64,000 nt of DNA from Liolophura sinensis (taxonomy: Eukaryota > Mollusca > Polyplacophora > Chitonida > Chitonidae). The DNA is taken from positions 6,547,001 to 6,611,000 of the forward strand of contig NC_088299.1 of NCBI RefSeq assembly GCF_032854445.1, read 5' to 3'. Position 1 is the stretch's first letter; every line of letters starts with the position of its first letter. This document shows positions 52,976 to 63,851 of this stretch, piece after piece. The notes beneath the pieces were generated by a model, which saw only the letters and a program-made list of their open reading frames with translations, did not search any database and was not told where the DNA came from. Made by a program: the position numbers and the translations under genes.

Positions 52976-55662
52976 TCCGCTGTTGTTCCATGAATTAATT
53001 TTAAAACATGCCGAGTAACAAGTGCTTTTATTTTACAATCTATATTATGTACGTTTAGACCTCCATTCCCTATTTTATTATGTACGACAACTCTCTTCAA
53101 ACTTTCGGGTTTGTTATCCCACAAAAATCTGAACACAGTTTGGGAACATTGATTGACACATTTAGGTGGCAACAGAGTACACTGTGCAGAAAACCATAAA
53201 ACAGCTAAAGCAACTGTATTAATTAAGACAGACCTCCCCCGTAGGGTCAAATATCTTCCATTCCATGTTGATACATGTTTCTTTGCCTTACTTAAAACAC
53301 GCTCAGAATTGAGTTCTGTTTGATCTGGTCCAAAAAATACCCCACAAATCTTTGAATTTGTAGTGATGTTAAGCCCACCACTGTGCACGTTAGTTTCGTC
53401 CCAGCTACCAATGGGAAGAACCGTGCTTTTCAACAAGTTGAGTTTTGCTCCTGAGGCTTTTCCATAACTTTCTGCTAGTTTAATTACATGCGGAACAGAA
53501 CTCTCTTCAGATAAAATTGCAGTCGTATCATCTGCAAATGCCGACACTCTCGTTTCCTTATTTGTGCCGGGTAACCGTACACCATTAATTTCGTCATTGT
53601 TTCTAATGGCGGCTATAAAGGGCTCTAAGGACAAAACATACAATAATGGTGACAAAGAACAACCCTGTCGGACACCTCGACTCAGTTTAAATTCTTCTGT
53701 TATGTGCCCGTTCACAATAACACTACTTGTAATGTCAGTATATAATAATTGCACCCACTTACAAAAGTCGGGTCCGAAGTTAAATTTCTCTAAACATTTG
53801 AACAAAAATGACCAGTCTGCTCTGTCAAAGGCTTTCTCCTGGTCTAAGTTAAGAAAGCATCCTTTTAAATCTTTTTGTTCAACATAATCATATGTATTTC
53901 GTAATAAGTGAAGGTTGTCAAAAATACTTCGGCCTGGTATTCCACATGTCTGATTCTGAAGTACAATTGTATCGATCACATTTTTTAACCGATTGCACAA
54001 AGCTTTAGAAACAATCTTATAATCTACATTTAGTAAGCTAATTGGCCTCCAGTTTTTTATGCTTTCGGCATTGTCGGGGACCTTACATAATAGTGTGATT
54101 AACCCAGAACGCTGTGAATTACTTAATCTACCCAAGTTAAAACAGTGATTAACTACATCCGTAAACACACCCGAAAACAGTGGCCAAAATTGTACATAAA
54201 ACTCTGCTGGCAAACCGTCGCATCCCGGCGAACGGTTTTTAGACATATTTTTTAGTGCAAAAAACAACTCCTGTTCAGTCAAAAGGCCTTCGCAGGCAGT
54301 TTTACAATCGTCATTTAACATCGGAAGCGATGACAAGAACTCATCTTGAATGGAGGAGTCAGTATCTTGTTCAGTATACAATTTCATATAATACGACCTT
54401 ATACACTTAGCAATGCCTTCCTGAGATTCATGGGATATTGAAGAATCACTATGACAAGTAATACTTTTGATCATCTTCTTTCTGCCCCTACCAACTTCTC
54501 GTCTAATGAAATATTTGGTTGGTTTTTCTCCCTGATCAAAATGAACAGCTTTAGCACGGATAACCGCTCCCGCATGATTCGACTTATAAAGGGCATTTAG
54601 AGTCTTTTTCACATTGTCAATACGCTCACAGTTAATGATTGGACTAGATTTCAACGCATTTAATTCTTGTTCAAGTACCAACAAATCACGTTTTTTGTTC
54701 ATAGATTTTTCCTTACAGTAACTCCGAATCCTATCTTTACATTCCCCTTTAAATGTCTCCCATCTGTCTATTAGATCTGCATGACCAGTTGTACAAACAG
54801 AGAAAATATCATGGAAGACGGATTTAATATCATCAACAAGCTCCGTGTCATTTAACACAGAAGTATTACACTTCCAGTAGAACGGCCCCCATGAAATGAC
54901 ATCTTCAAAAGAGATATCAAAAAACAAACACGAATGATCAGAAAAAGACACATGTACAGCATCACACTGGGTTACATACTTAAACACAGCGTTAGGGATA
55001 TAAAATCTATCCAATCTACTGGCACACTGGCGCCTAGACCACGTGTAACAATTCTTATCCGGATGCAGTTTCCTAAAAATATCACAAATACCAAAATCTC
55101 TTTTCAAATTATTAATTTCGTCCACTCCATCATTCCTTACATTAGTGGCACAGCCAGTTCTATCTAATTCAATGCTCTCAACACAATTAAAATCCCCACC
55201 CATAATAACCAACTCACTGCCCTGCATCACATTATCTAGATTAGAAATAAACTCTTTTCTTTCCTTTGGATTATTAGGGGCATATACACAAACAAGGTTT
55301 AAAGCAGTGTTGTTGAGCTCAACCCTAAGGCTTATGTAGCGACCGTTAGGGCACCTCTGTATTTTCCGTATAAAGCAGTCTACCGTATACCTAATAATTA
55401 TTCCCACCCCACAACTTCGATTTGACCCATACGCCCACCTTGCATCGCCTGGGATTTGCAAATATTTAGTGTCATTATAGTTTTCGAAGTGTGTTTCCTG
55501 TAAGAATAGTACATCAATTCCTTTATCGAAAACAAATTGCTTGACATGTTCTTGTTTAGACGGATCCCGTAAACCATTAATGTTTAAAGTCCCAAAACGA
55601 ATATTATTTAAGCTCATTATACAAGTAAGTAAAGGTAGAGCGTACATACCCATTGTGGTCAA
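52936..55662 (-). CDS. LINE6 ORF2: APE endonuclease and reverse transcriptase (908 codons open)
   Basis: Starts at the ATG at 55662 (MTTMGMYALPLL). Endonuclease about residues 20-265: FGTLNINGL, LFLQETHF (Glu56), GGDFNC (155-160), SDHS (241-244). Linker 270-470 with IRRE. RT 470-760: SPGCDGLPAEFY, LITLLCK, NWRPISLLN, NLDQEKAFDR (Asp607), RQGCSLSPLLY, SAFADDT (Asp711/712). It is cut short by a frameshift before the C-terminal finger. In the family this protein nicks T-rich/A-rich target sites and primes reverse transcription there. All catalytic motifs of both enzymes are present, so only the C-terminal frameshifts and those in ORF1 stand between this copy and an intact one. Confidence 0.93.
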   Translation of the reverse strand: MTTMGMYALPLLTCIMSLNNIRFGTLNINGLRDPSKQEHVKQFVFDKGIDVLFLQETHFENYNDTKYLQIPGDARWAYGSNRSCGVGIIIRYTVDCFIRKIQRCPNGRYISLRVELNNTALNLVCVYAPNNPKERKEFISNLDNVMQGSELVIMGGDFNCVESIELDRTGCATNVRNDGVDEINNLKRDFGICDIFRKLHPDKNCYTWSRRQCASRLDRFYIPNAVFKYVTQCDAVHVSFSDHSCLFFDISFEDVISWGPFYWKCNTSVLNDTELVDDIKSVFHDIFSVCTTGHADLIDRWETFKGECKDRIRSYCKEKSMNKKRDLLVLEQELNALKSSPIINCERIDNVKKTLNALYKSNHAGAVIRAKAVHFDQGEKPTKYFIRREVGRGRKKMIKSITCHSDSSISHESQEGIAKCIRSYYMKLYTEQDTDSSIQDEFLSSLPMLNDDCKTACEGLLTEQELFFALKNMSKNRSPGCDGLPAEFYVQFWPLFSGVFTDVVNHCFNLGRLSNSQRSGLITLLCKVPDNAESIKNWRPISLLNVDYKIVSKALCNRLKNVIDTIVLQNQTCGIPGRSIFDNLHLLRNTYDYVEQKDLKGCFLNLDQEKAFDRADWSFLFKCLEKFNFGPDFCKWVQLLYTDITSSVIVNGHITEEFKLSRGVRQGCSLSPLLYVLSLEPFIAAIRNNDEINGVRLPGTNKETRVSAFADDTTAILSEESSVPHVIKLAESYGKASGAKLNLLKSTVLPIGSWDETNVHSGGLNITTNSKICGVFFGPDQTELNSERVLSKAKKHVSTWNGRYLTLRGRSVLINTVALAVLWFSAQCTLLPPKCVNQCSQTVFRFLWDNKPESLKRVVVHNKIGNGGLNVHNIDCKIKALVTRHVLKLIHGTTAEWKYFAIYWWVYP

Positions 55663-55689
55663 ATAAGAGAGTCCTAATTACGCTACAAA

Positions 55690-57001
55690 TCATTTGTCTC
55701 TTTTCATTCGCTGCCTCGCACGAGAAGCAAGCGATTTTCTTTTCCTGTATTCCAGAAGCATGGTGTCCCCCTCCTGAGATGGGGTCGGCGTCATACAGTC
55801 TGACGACTGATCGGCATCAACACCATCATAATCAGTAGGATGGGAACTGGGCGGGATAGATGACGCTGCCTCTTCGGCTCTACTGCCATTGTCCAACTTC
55901 GCTCGCTTTTCCTCGACTGGGACTGGTGAACGCACGTCGGGAGCGTGCACGTCAGCCACGACCACATTCTTCACCCTTGGGACAGCTGATGACGTTTCAT
56001 TATCACCAACATCCACTTCTTCGGTGTTCTTAGTATTCTCCCGGACGTCCATCTCCTTATCAGACTCGCTGTCGTCGCTGACGTCTTCATCGGCGCTGTC
56101 GTCACCATTCCCGTCGATTTCGTCTTCGTTCTCCTCGCTGTCTTGAACCAGTTCCATAGCAGGTGCGTTGAATGGGTCTTCATCGTCGCTGACGTCAACA
56201 TCAATGTCATCTTGTTTTACGGCGTCTTCCTTATTATCTTATTCTTCCTTATTATCACTGACCGTATGAAGCCCTGAGTCACACATTCGGCATGGATTTG
56301 TACAGTCCTTCTCTGTATGAGGATTCTCATGGGGGAGAAACCGTCGCAGTTAGAACACCACAGTGCTCTACACTCTGCCGCCTTGTGTGATTTTTGGCCA
56401 CACTTCCGACATTCATAAGTTTGCCCGGGGTAGGTAAACATAACAATGTCACCACCGAAATTAATAAAATTTGGTACATAACGAACTTTGTGACACCTAA
56501 ATCTGTAAATCCGAATACCTGTCCGAACATGTGAGAGCTCCGGGTCTGAAAATCTGGGTTTCGTCACACCCAGGCATTCACCATAGGGTTTCAAAGCTGC
56601 CTCGATAGTGTCATCTAACATTTCATCCGGTGCCCAGTGGGCCGTCAGATTCAGGTAAACTGACGACGCGGGCATAATGGACCACGTCGTTCCATTTATA
56701 ACAACATTGGATTTACTAGGGCATTATGCCCAGCCACTGTAGACACGCGGAGATAGAAGTGTTTCTTTAAATAATTCTTCTGAAAACTTATTAGCTCTGT
56801 CTTGATATTTAACACACTTGACAGAAAAGGAATAAAGTCCCTCTGGACAGACGTAGAAAATGCCAGGCTGCTTCGTGTAGAGATTGACACAGACAAAGTT
56901 CTGCTTGGCCTGTTTACAGGCGAAAACGACACGGGCTTGGACATACCTGATCCAACGGGGCACACGCCCTTCACCAAACAGTAACCACTGGCCAAACTCA
57001 A
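55690..57001 (-). pseudogene. LINE6 ORF1 (RRM-like plus CCHC), frameshifted
   Basis: The N-terminal piece (MSKPVSFSPVNRPSRTLSVS, about 56944-56696) is followed after a shift by VYLNLTAHWAPDEMLDD (56675). Then come GIRIYRFRCHKVRYVPNF, knuckle CRKCGQKSHKAAECR, LWCSNCDGFSP, a shift near 56330, and an acidic domain with the end RKRKSLASRARQRMKRDK at 55690. The layout equals LINE2 and LINE3 ORF1: N-terminal region, RRM-like fold, knuckles, acidic tract, basic tail. Confidence 0.87.
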
Positions 57002-57125
57002 GCTCTGTGGGCTCCCAGATCACCAAAAAATCAGTCTCAAAAACAAGCGTTGTTGTTGCACAAATGTGTAAACAGCAGAGAATAACCGACACGTCCGTTC
57101 ACTTCGGCGTCTAGCACACTCTCCC
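57002..57125 (-). other. LINE6 5' leader
   Basis: Sequence between the target duplication and ORF1. A short frame from 57092 overlaps it but has no recognisable motif. In this class of LINE the leader would hold an internal promoter; none can be demonstrated by eye. Confidence 0.55.
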
Positions 57126-57230
57126 CAGTCCGAGATGATTAAGCATCTGGGTTAAAGGTGTTTAAAATAGTTCGAAGCGTTCACCGTGTGACGCGCACAA
57201 AATATATTTTTGTTCTTCCCAAAAATAGCT

Positions 57231-57312
57231 GTCAGAAGTGGAATTCGAAGCCACGCCTGGAGAACAAGACTGCCACCTGAACGCAGCGCTTTGACCGTTC
57301 GGCCATCCTGAC
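57231..57312 (-). pseudogene. tRNA-Leu(CAG) pseudogene, 82 nt
   Basis: The B box is GGCTTCGAATTCC-like with a broken T stem, the anticodon stem has a mismatch (GTTCAGGTGGCAG), and one base is lost in the D loop (GTCAAAGC). Probably inactive. Confidence 0.75.
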
Positions 57313-57847
57313 TCAGGTGATAGCAAGCGATAATTGAGGAGCGTGACTGACGCTTTATCATTACGCAAGACAATTTTACCAAATTGCATAAAAAAATTGG
57401 TATTATTACAATACTAAAATCTCTGGTCTTTTCGTTAAAAAAATGCATAGATTAATAACCGGTAAAAGTGTCTCATCAACGTCAAGTCCTGAGATTTTTG
57501 CACACCGTTACATTAACCTAGATTCCAGGCCTTTTGTTTATCGGGAACATGGTGTGTACCAGTTGGAAAAGAAAATCGAGCACATTTCGGTCAAAATTAG
57601 ATGGATTATAGTTTTTAAAATGCCATTCCTGCATGTGGAAAAAAAGGCCGGGTTATAACATAATCCTGGGCAACATAAAAACTCTAGTTATCAGAATGGT
57701 TTTAATTAGGTTGACTCCAACACACGGCAGATTGTGTGACATACAGTCTGAAATGATTAAGCATCTGGGTTAAAGGTGCTTAAAATAGTTCGAAGCGTTC
57801 ACCGTGTGAAGGGCACAAAAAATATTTTGTACTTCCCAAAATTATTT

Positions 57848-57930
57848 GTCAGAAGTGGGATTCGAACCCACGCCTGGAGAACCAGACCTCGACATGAACG
57901 CAGCGCCTTAGACCGCTCGGCCATCCTTAC
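57848..57930 (-). pseudogene. tRNA-Leu body with anticodon CAU
   Basis: The anticodon loop reads TTCATGT, which would give a methionine anticodon in a leucine body. The anticodon stem 3' side (CGAGG) no longer pairs fully and the first acceptor pair is altered (GTAAGGATGG). The changes most likely reflect decay; a recoding role would need expression and charging data. Confidence 0.65.
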
Positions 57931-58470
57931 TCACATGTTAGTAAATTACAATACAGGATCGTGACTGACGTTTCAAAGGTAAGCAATACAATTTCACCAA
58001 ATTGAATCAAAAAATTTGTCTGTATTTTTAGAATACTGAAATCTCAGGTGTTTCCGTTCATAAAAATGCATATAATAATAACCGATAAAAGTGTCCCATC
58101 AACGTCGAGTTTTCAACTTTTTGGCCACCGCTACATTAACTTAGATTCTTGGTCTTTCGTTTATGAGCAACATGGCGTGTACCAGCTGGAAAAGAAAACT
58201 GAGCACATTTTTGGTCTATAATGGATGGATTAAGGCTTTTCCAATGCCATTCCTGCATGCGGAAAAATTCCAGGTTGTAACATAACTCAGCACAACTGAA
58301 AAACTTTAGTTATAACAATGGTTTTCAATAGGTTGACTGAAACACACGGCAGGTGATGTGACATACAGTCCGAGAGGATTAAGCATCTGGGTTAAAGGTG
58401 TTTAAAATTGTTCGAAGCGTTCACCGTGTGACGCGCACAAAATATATTTTTGTACTTCCCAAAAATAGTT

Positions 58471-58553
58471 GTCAGAAGTGGGATTCGAACCCACGCCTGG
58501 AGAACCAGACTGCGACCTGAACGCAGCGCCTTAGACCGCTCGGCCATCCTGAC
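58471..58553 (-). tRNA. tRNA-Leu(CAG), consensus copy
   Basis: Identical over 83 nt to the copies at 30113 and 60240. Followed on the minus strand by ACTATTTTTGG, giving a T5 terminator. A good candidate for an active gene. Confidence 0.9.
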
Positions 58554-59100
58554 TCACACGTTAGTCAATTACAATTCAGGAGCGTCACTGACGTTTCAAA
58601 GTAAAGCAATACAATTTTACCAAACTTACTAAAAAAAAAATTGTCTGTATTTTTACAATACTGAAATCTCAGGTTTTTCCGTTAAATAAAATACATATAA
58701 TAATAACAAACGATAAAAGTGTCTCATCAACGTCGAGTCCTGAGCTTTTTGGCCACCGCTACATTAACCTAGATTCTTGGCCTTTCGTTTATTGGCAACA
58801 TGGCGTGTACCAGTTGGAAAAGAAAAGTGAGCACATTTTGGTCTATAATTGATGGATTAAGGCTTTTCAAATGCCATTCCTGCATGTGGAAAAAAGGCCA
58901 CGTTATAACAGATATCTGGGCAACTTAGAAACTTTAGTTATATAACAATGGTTTTGAACAGGTTGACTGAAACTCACGACAGGTGATTTGACATACAGTC
59001 TGAGATGATTAAGCATCTGGGTTAAAGGTGTTTAAAATACTTTGAAGCGTTCACCGTGTGACGCGCACAAAAAATATTTTTGTACTTCCCAAAAATAGTT

Positions 59101-59183
59101 GTCAGAAGTGGGATTCGAACCCACTCCTGGAGAACCAGACTGCGACCTGAACGCAGCGCCTTAGATCGCTCGGCAATCCTGAC
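59101..59183 (-). tRNA. tRNA-Leu(CAG), three changes
   Basis: Changes in the D arm (ATTGCCGAGCGATC) and at the variable/T-arm border (GGAGTGGG). Anticodon and B box intact; the A-box change may lower transcription. Confidence 0.6.
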
Positions 59184-60239
59184 TCACACGTTAGCAATTT
59201 ACAATTCAGGAGCGTGACTGACGTTTCAAAGTTAAGGAATACATTTTTACCAAACTCAACAAAAAAAAATTCTCTGGATTTTTACAATACTAAAATCTCA
59301 GGTGTTTCCGTCAAAAAAAATGAATATAAAAATAACCGATAAAAGTGTCTCATCAACGTCGAGTCCTGAGCTTTTTGGCCACCGTTACATTAACCTGGAT
59401 TCTTGGCCTTTCGTTTATCGGCAACATGGCGTGAACCAGTTGGAAAAGAAAACCGAGCACGTTTTGGTCTATAATGAATGGATTAAGGCTTTTTAAATGC
59501 CATTCCTGCATGTGGAAAAAAGCCAGGTTATAACTGAACTCTGGGCAAGTTAGAAACTTTAGTTATAAGAATGGTTTTAAATAGGTTGACTGATACACAC
59601 GGCAGATCGTGTGACATACAGTCCTGAAATGATTAAGCATCTGGCTTAAAGGTGTTTAAAATTGTTCGAAGCGTTCACTGTTTGACGCGCACAAAAGTCT
59701 TTTATCTTAACAAATGACAATTGAGAAGCGTGACTGACGTTTTAAAGTTAAGAAATACAATTTTTCCAAATTGCATAAAAAAATTTGTTTGTATTTTTAC
59801 AATTCTGAAATCTCAGGTGTTTACCGTAAAAAAAACTTCATTAAATAACAATGGGTAAAAGCATCTCATTGGTGTTGAGTCCAGAGTTTTTTTGGCCACC
59901 GTTAGATCAGACTATTTTCCTGGCCTATCATTTATCAGCTACATGGCATGTACCAACCGAAAGAGAACAATCAGCTCATGGTGGTCTAAAATGGGTGGAT
60001 TTAAGCTTTTAAATGCCATTTATGAATGTTGAAAAGACGCCAGGTTTAAACATAATTAAGGGCAGCTGGAAAACTTTAGTTATAAGAATGGTTTTAAATA
60101 TATAGAGCGCAACAAACGGCAGATTATGTAACATACAATCTGAAATGATTAAGCATCTGGCTTAAAGGTGTTTAAAATAGTTCGAAGCGTTCAAAGTGTA
60201 ATAAGCACAAAAATAGTTTTGTACTTCCCAAAAATAGTT

Positions 60240-60322
60240 GTCAGAAGTGGGATTCGAACCCACGCCTGGAGAACCAGACTGCGACCTGAACGCAGCGCCT
60301 TAGACCGCTCGGCCATCCTGAC
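60240..60322 (-). tRNA. tRNA-Leu(CAG), consensus copy
   Basis: Exact consensus in all arms, with the same T5 terminator. It is the first tRNA-bearing monomer of the first higher-order unit. Confidence 0.9.
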
Positions 60323-60867
60323 TCACATGTTAGCCAATTACAATTCAAGAGCGTGACTGACGTTTCAAAGTTAAGCAATACAATTTTACCAAACTCAATA
60401 AAAAAAATTGTCTGTATTTTTACAATACTGAAATCTCAAGTTTTTCCGTTAAATAAAATGCATGTAATAATAACAGCCGATAAAAGTGTCTCATCAACGT
60501 CGAGTCCTGAGCTTTTTGGCCACCGCTACATTAACCTAGATTCTTGGCCTTTTGTTTATTGACAACATGGCGTGTACCAGTTGGAAAAGAAAAGTGAGCA
60601 CATTTTGGTCTATAATGGATGGATTAAGGCTTTTCAAATGCCATTCCTGCATGTGGAAAAAAGGCCAGGTTATAACAAAAATCTGGGCAACTTAGAAACT
60701 TTAGTTATATAACAATGGTTTTGAATAGGTTGACAGCCACGCACGACAGTTGATTTGACATACAGTCTGAGATGATTAAGCATCTGGGTTAAAGGTGTTT
60801 AAAATAGTTGGAAGCGTTCAAGGTGTGACGCGCACAAAAAATATTTTTGTACTTCCCAAAAACAGTT

Positions 60868-60950
60868 GTCAGAAGTGGGATTCGAACCCACGCCTGGAGA
60901 ACCACACTGCGACCTGAACGCAGCGCCTTAGACCGCTCGGCCATCCTGAC
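60868..60950 (-). tRNA. tRNA-Leu(CAG), one variable-arm change
   Basis: A single difference from consensus (AGTGTGGTTC in the variable arm). All stems, boxes and anticodon intact, so likely functional. Downstream terminator T-run is interrupted (ACTGTTTTTGG), still T5. Confidence 0.85.
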
Positions 60951-62008
60951 TCACACGGTAACAATTTACAATTCAGGAGCGTGACTGACGTTTCAAAGTT
61001 AAGCAATACAATTTTACCAAACTCAACAAAAAAAAATTGTCTGCATTTTTACAATACTGAAATCTCAGGTTTTTCCGTTAAAAAAAATGACTATAAAAAT
61101 AACCGATAAAAGTGTCTCATGAACGTCGAGCCCTGAGCTTTTTGGCTACCGCTACATTAACCTAGATTCTTGGCCTTTCGTTTATTGGCAACATGGCGTG
61201 TACCAGTTGGAAAAGGAAACTGAGCACATTTTGGTCTATAATGGATGGATTAAAGGTTTCCAAATGCCATTCCTGCATGTGGAAAAAAAGGCCAGGTTAT
61301 AACTGAACTCTGGGCAACTTAGAAACTTTAGTTATAAGAACGGTTTAAATAGGTTGACTGATACACACGGCAGATTGTGTGACATACAGTCTGAAATGAT
61401 TAAGCATCTGGCTTAAAGGTGTTTAAAATTGTTCGAAGCGTTCACTGTTTGACGCGCACAAAAATATTTTATGTTAACAAATGATAATTGAGGAGCGTGA
61501 CTGACGTTTTAAAGTTAAAAAATACAATTTTTACAAATTGCATAAAGAAAATTTCCTGTATTTTTACAATACTGAAATCTCAGGTGTTTACCGTAAAAAA
61601 AACTTCATCAAATAACAACCGCTAAAAGCATCTCATTGGTGTCGAGTCCAGAGTTTTTTTGGCCACCGTTAGATCAGACTATTTTCTTGGCCTATCATTT
61701 ATCAGCTACATGGCATGTACCAACCGAAAGAGAAAACTGAGCTGATCGTGGTCTAAAATATGTGGATTTAAGCTTTTTAAATGTCATTTATGCATGTTGT
61801 AAAGACGCCAGGTTATAACATAATTCCAGACAGCTGAAAAAACTTTAGTTATAAGAATGGTTTTAAATATATAGACTGCAACAAACGGCAGATTGTGTAA
61901 CATACAATCTGAAATGATTAAGCATCTGGCTTAAAGGTGTTTAAAATAGTTCGAAGCGTTCAAAGTGTAATAAGCACAAAAATAGTTTTGTACTTCCCAA
62001 AAATAGTT

Positions 62009-62091
62009 CTCAGAAGTGGGATTCGAACCCACGCCTGGAGAACCAGACTGCGACCTGAACGCAGCGCCTTAGACCTCTCGGCCATCCTGAC
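62009..62091 (-). tRNA. tRNA-Leu(CAG), altered 3' end and A box
   Basis: The last base of the acceptor is changed (TTCTGAG), removing the first pair, and the A box reads TGGCCGAGAGG. It corresponds to 60240 in the preceding higher-order unit. Confidence 0.6.
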
Positions 62092-62633
62092 TCATGTGTT
62101 AGTAAATTACAAATACAGGAGCGTGACTGACGTTTCAAAGGTGAGCAATACAATTTCACCTAATTGAATCAAAAAAATTTGTCTGTATTTTTACAATACT
62201 CAAATCTCAGGTGTTTCCGTTAATAAAAATGCATATAATAATAACCGATAAAAGTGTCTCTTCAACGTCGAGTTTTGAGCTTTTTGGCCACCGCTACATC
62301 AACCTAGATTCTTGGCCTTTCGTTTATGAGCAACATGGCGTGTACCTGTTGGAAAAGAAAACTGAGCACATTTTTGGTCTTTAATGGATGGATTAAGGCT
62401 TTTCCAATGCCATTCCTGCATGCGGAAAAATTCCAGGTTATAACATAACTCAGCGCAACTGAAAAACTTTAGTTATAACAATTTTTTTGAATAGGTTGAC
62501 TGAAACGCACGGCAGGTGATGTGACATACAGTCTGAGATGATTAAGCATCTGGGTTAAAGGTGTTTAAAATAGGTCGAAGCGTTCACCGTGTGACGCGCA
62601 CACAAAATATTTTTGTACTTCCCAAAAATAGTT

Positions 62634-62716
62634 GTCAGAAGTGGGATTCGAACCCACGCCTGGAAAACCAGACTGAGACCTGAACGCAGCACCTTAGACC
62701 GCTCGGCCATCCTGAC
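62634..62716 (-). tRNA. tRNA-Leu(CAG), three changes
   Basis: Changes in the anticodon stem (GTCTCAG), variable arm (GGTTTTCC) and D-stem border (AAGGTGC). Boxes and anticodon are kept. Corresponds to 60868 in the preceding unit. Confidence 0.6.
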
Positions 62717-63768
62717 TCAGCAGACAACAATTGATAATTGAGGAGCGTGACTGACGCTTTATCATTACGCAAGACAATTTTACCAAATTGGATAAAAAAT
62801 TGGTATTATTACAATACTAAAATCTCTGGTGTTTTCATTAAAAAAGGGTATAGAATAATAACCAGTAAAAGTGTCTCATCAAGGTCGAGTCCTGAGATTT
62901 TTGCACACCGTTACATTAACCTTGATTCCTGGCCTTTCGTTTATGAGCAACTTGGCGTGTACTAGTTGGAAAAGAAAATCGAGCACATTTGGGTCTAAAA
63001 TGGATGGATTATAGTTTTTAAAATGCCATTCCTGCATGTGGAAAAAAGGCCAGGTTATAACATAATCCTGGGCAACTTAGAAACTTTAGTTATCACAATG
63101 GTTTAAAATAGGTTGACTGCAACACACGGCAGATTGTGTGACATACAGTCTGAAATGATTAAGCATCTGGCTTAAAGGTGTTTAAAATTGTTCGAAGCGT
63201 TCACTGTGTGACCCGCACAAAAATATTTTATGTTAACAAATGATAATTGAGGAGCGTGACTGACGTTTTAAAATTAAAAAATACAATTTTTCCGAATTGC
63301 AGGAAAAAAAATTTTCTGAATTTTTACAATACTGAAATCTCAGGTGTTTACCGTAAAAAAAAACTTCATCAAATAACAATCGGTAAAAGCATCTCATTTG
63401 TGTCGAGTCCAGAGATTTTTTGGCCACCGTTAGATCAGCCTATTTTCTTGGCCTATCGTTTATCAGCTACATGGCTTGTACCAACCGGAAGAGAAAACTC
63501 AGCTCATCGTGGTCTAAAATGGGTGGATTTAAGCTTTTTAAATGTCATTTATGAATGCTGAAAAGACGCCAGGTTTTAACATAATTCCGGGCAGCTGAAA
63601 AACTTTAGTTATAAGAATGGTTTTAAATATATAGACTGCAACAAACGGCAGATTGTGTAACATACAATCTGAAATGATTAAGCATCTGGCTTAAAGGAGT
63701 TTAAAATAGTTCGAAGTGTTCACCGTGTAATACGCACAAAAATAGTTTTATACTTCCTAAAAATAGTC

Positions 63769-63851
63769 ATGAGAAGTGGGATTCGAACCCAAGCCTGGAG
63801 AACCAGACTGCGACCTGAAAGCAGCGCCTTAGACCGCTCGGCCATCCTGAC
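63769..63851 (-). tRNA. tRNA-Leu(CAG), diverged acceptor
   Basis: The 3' acceptor strand reads CTTCTCAT rather than CTTCTGAC, and one anticodon-stem base is changed (GCTTTCAGG). Promoter boxes intact. Last tRNA before the window end; array continues. Confidence 0.5.

Larger units (their letters stand above)
51992..57125 (-). mobile_element. Tx1-like LINE, full length with ~38-bp target duplication (LINE6)
   Basis: About 5.1 kb from 5' leader (57125) through ORF1 and ORF2 to poly-A (51992-52010). This is the only complete copy with both ends in matching array sequence: the left flank ends and the right flank starts with the same about 38 bp. The 3' end carries CTGGGAATAAATTCAAC. Only a few frameshifts separate it from an intact element, making it the best reference for the family here. 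Confidence 0.94.
59700..63775. repeat. 1.76-kb higher-order repeat, three monomers per unit
   Basis: Order: tRNA-less monomer (junction about 59700), tRNA at 60240, tRNA at 60868; tRNA-less (about 61470), tRNA at 62009, tRNA at 62634; tRNA-less (about 63230), tRNA at 63769. The period is about 1.76 kb. The tRNA-less monomers share the junction AAATATTTTATGTTAACAAA. This is the signature of recent unequal exchange of three-monomer blocks. Confidence 0.9.

Noticed and set aside
56884-57114. Frames over the LINE6 5' leader on the plus strand
   Set aside because: No motif, and they cross the start of ORF1 on the other strand.
44188-62167. Recurrent plus-strand frame with VRSGIRTHAWRTRLRPERSALDR-type sequence
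   Set aside because: It is the antisense of the tRNA-Leu gene, conserved because the tRNA is conserved; not evidence for a protein.
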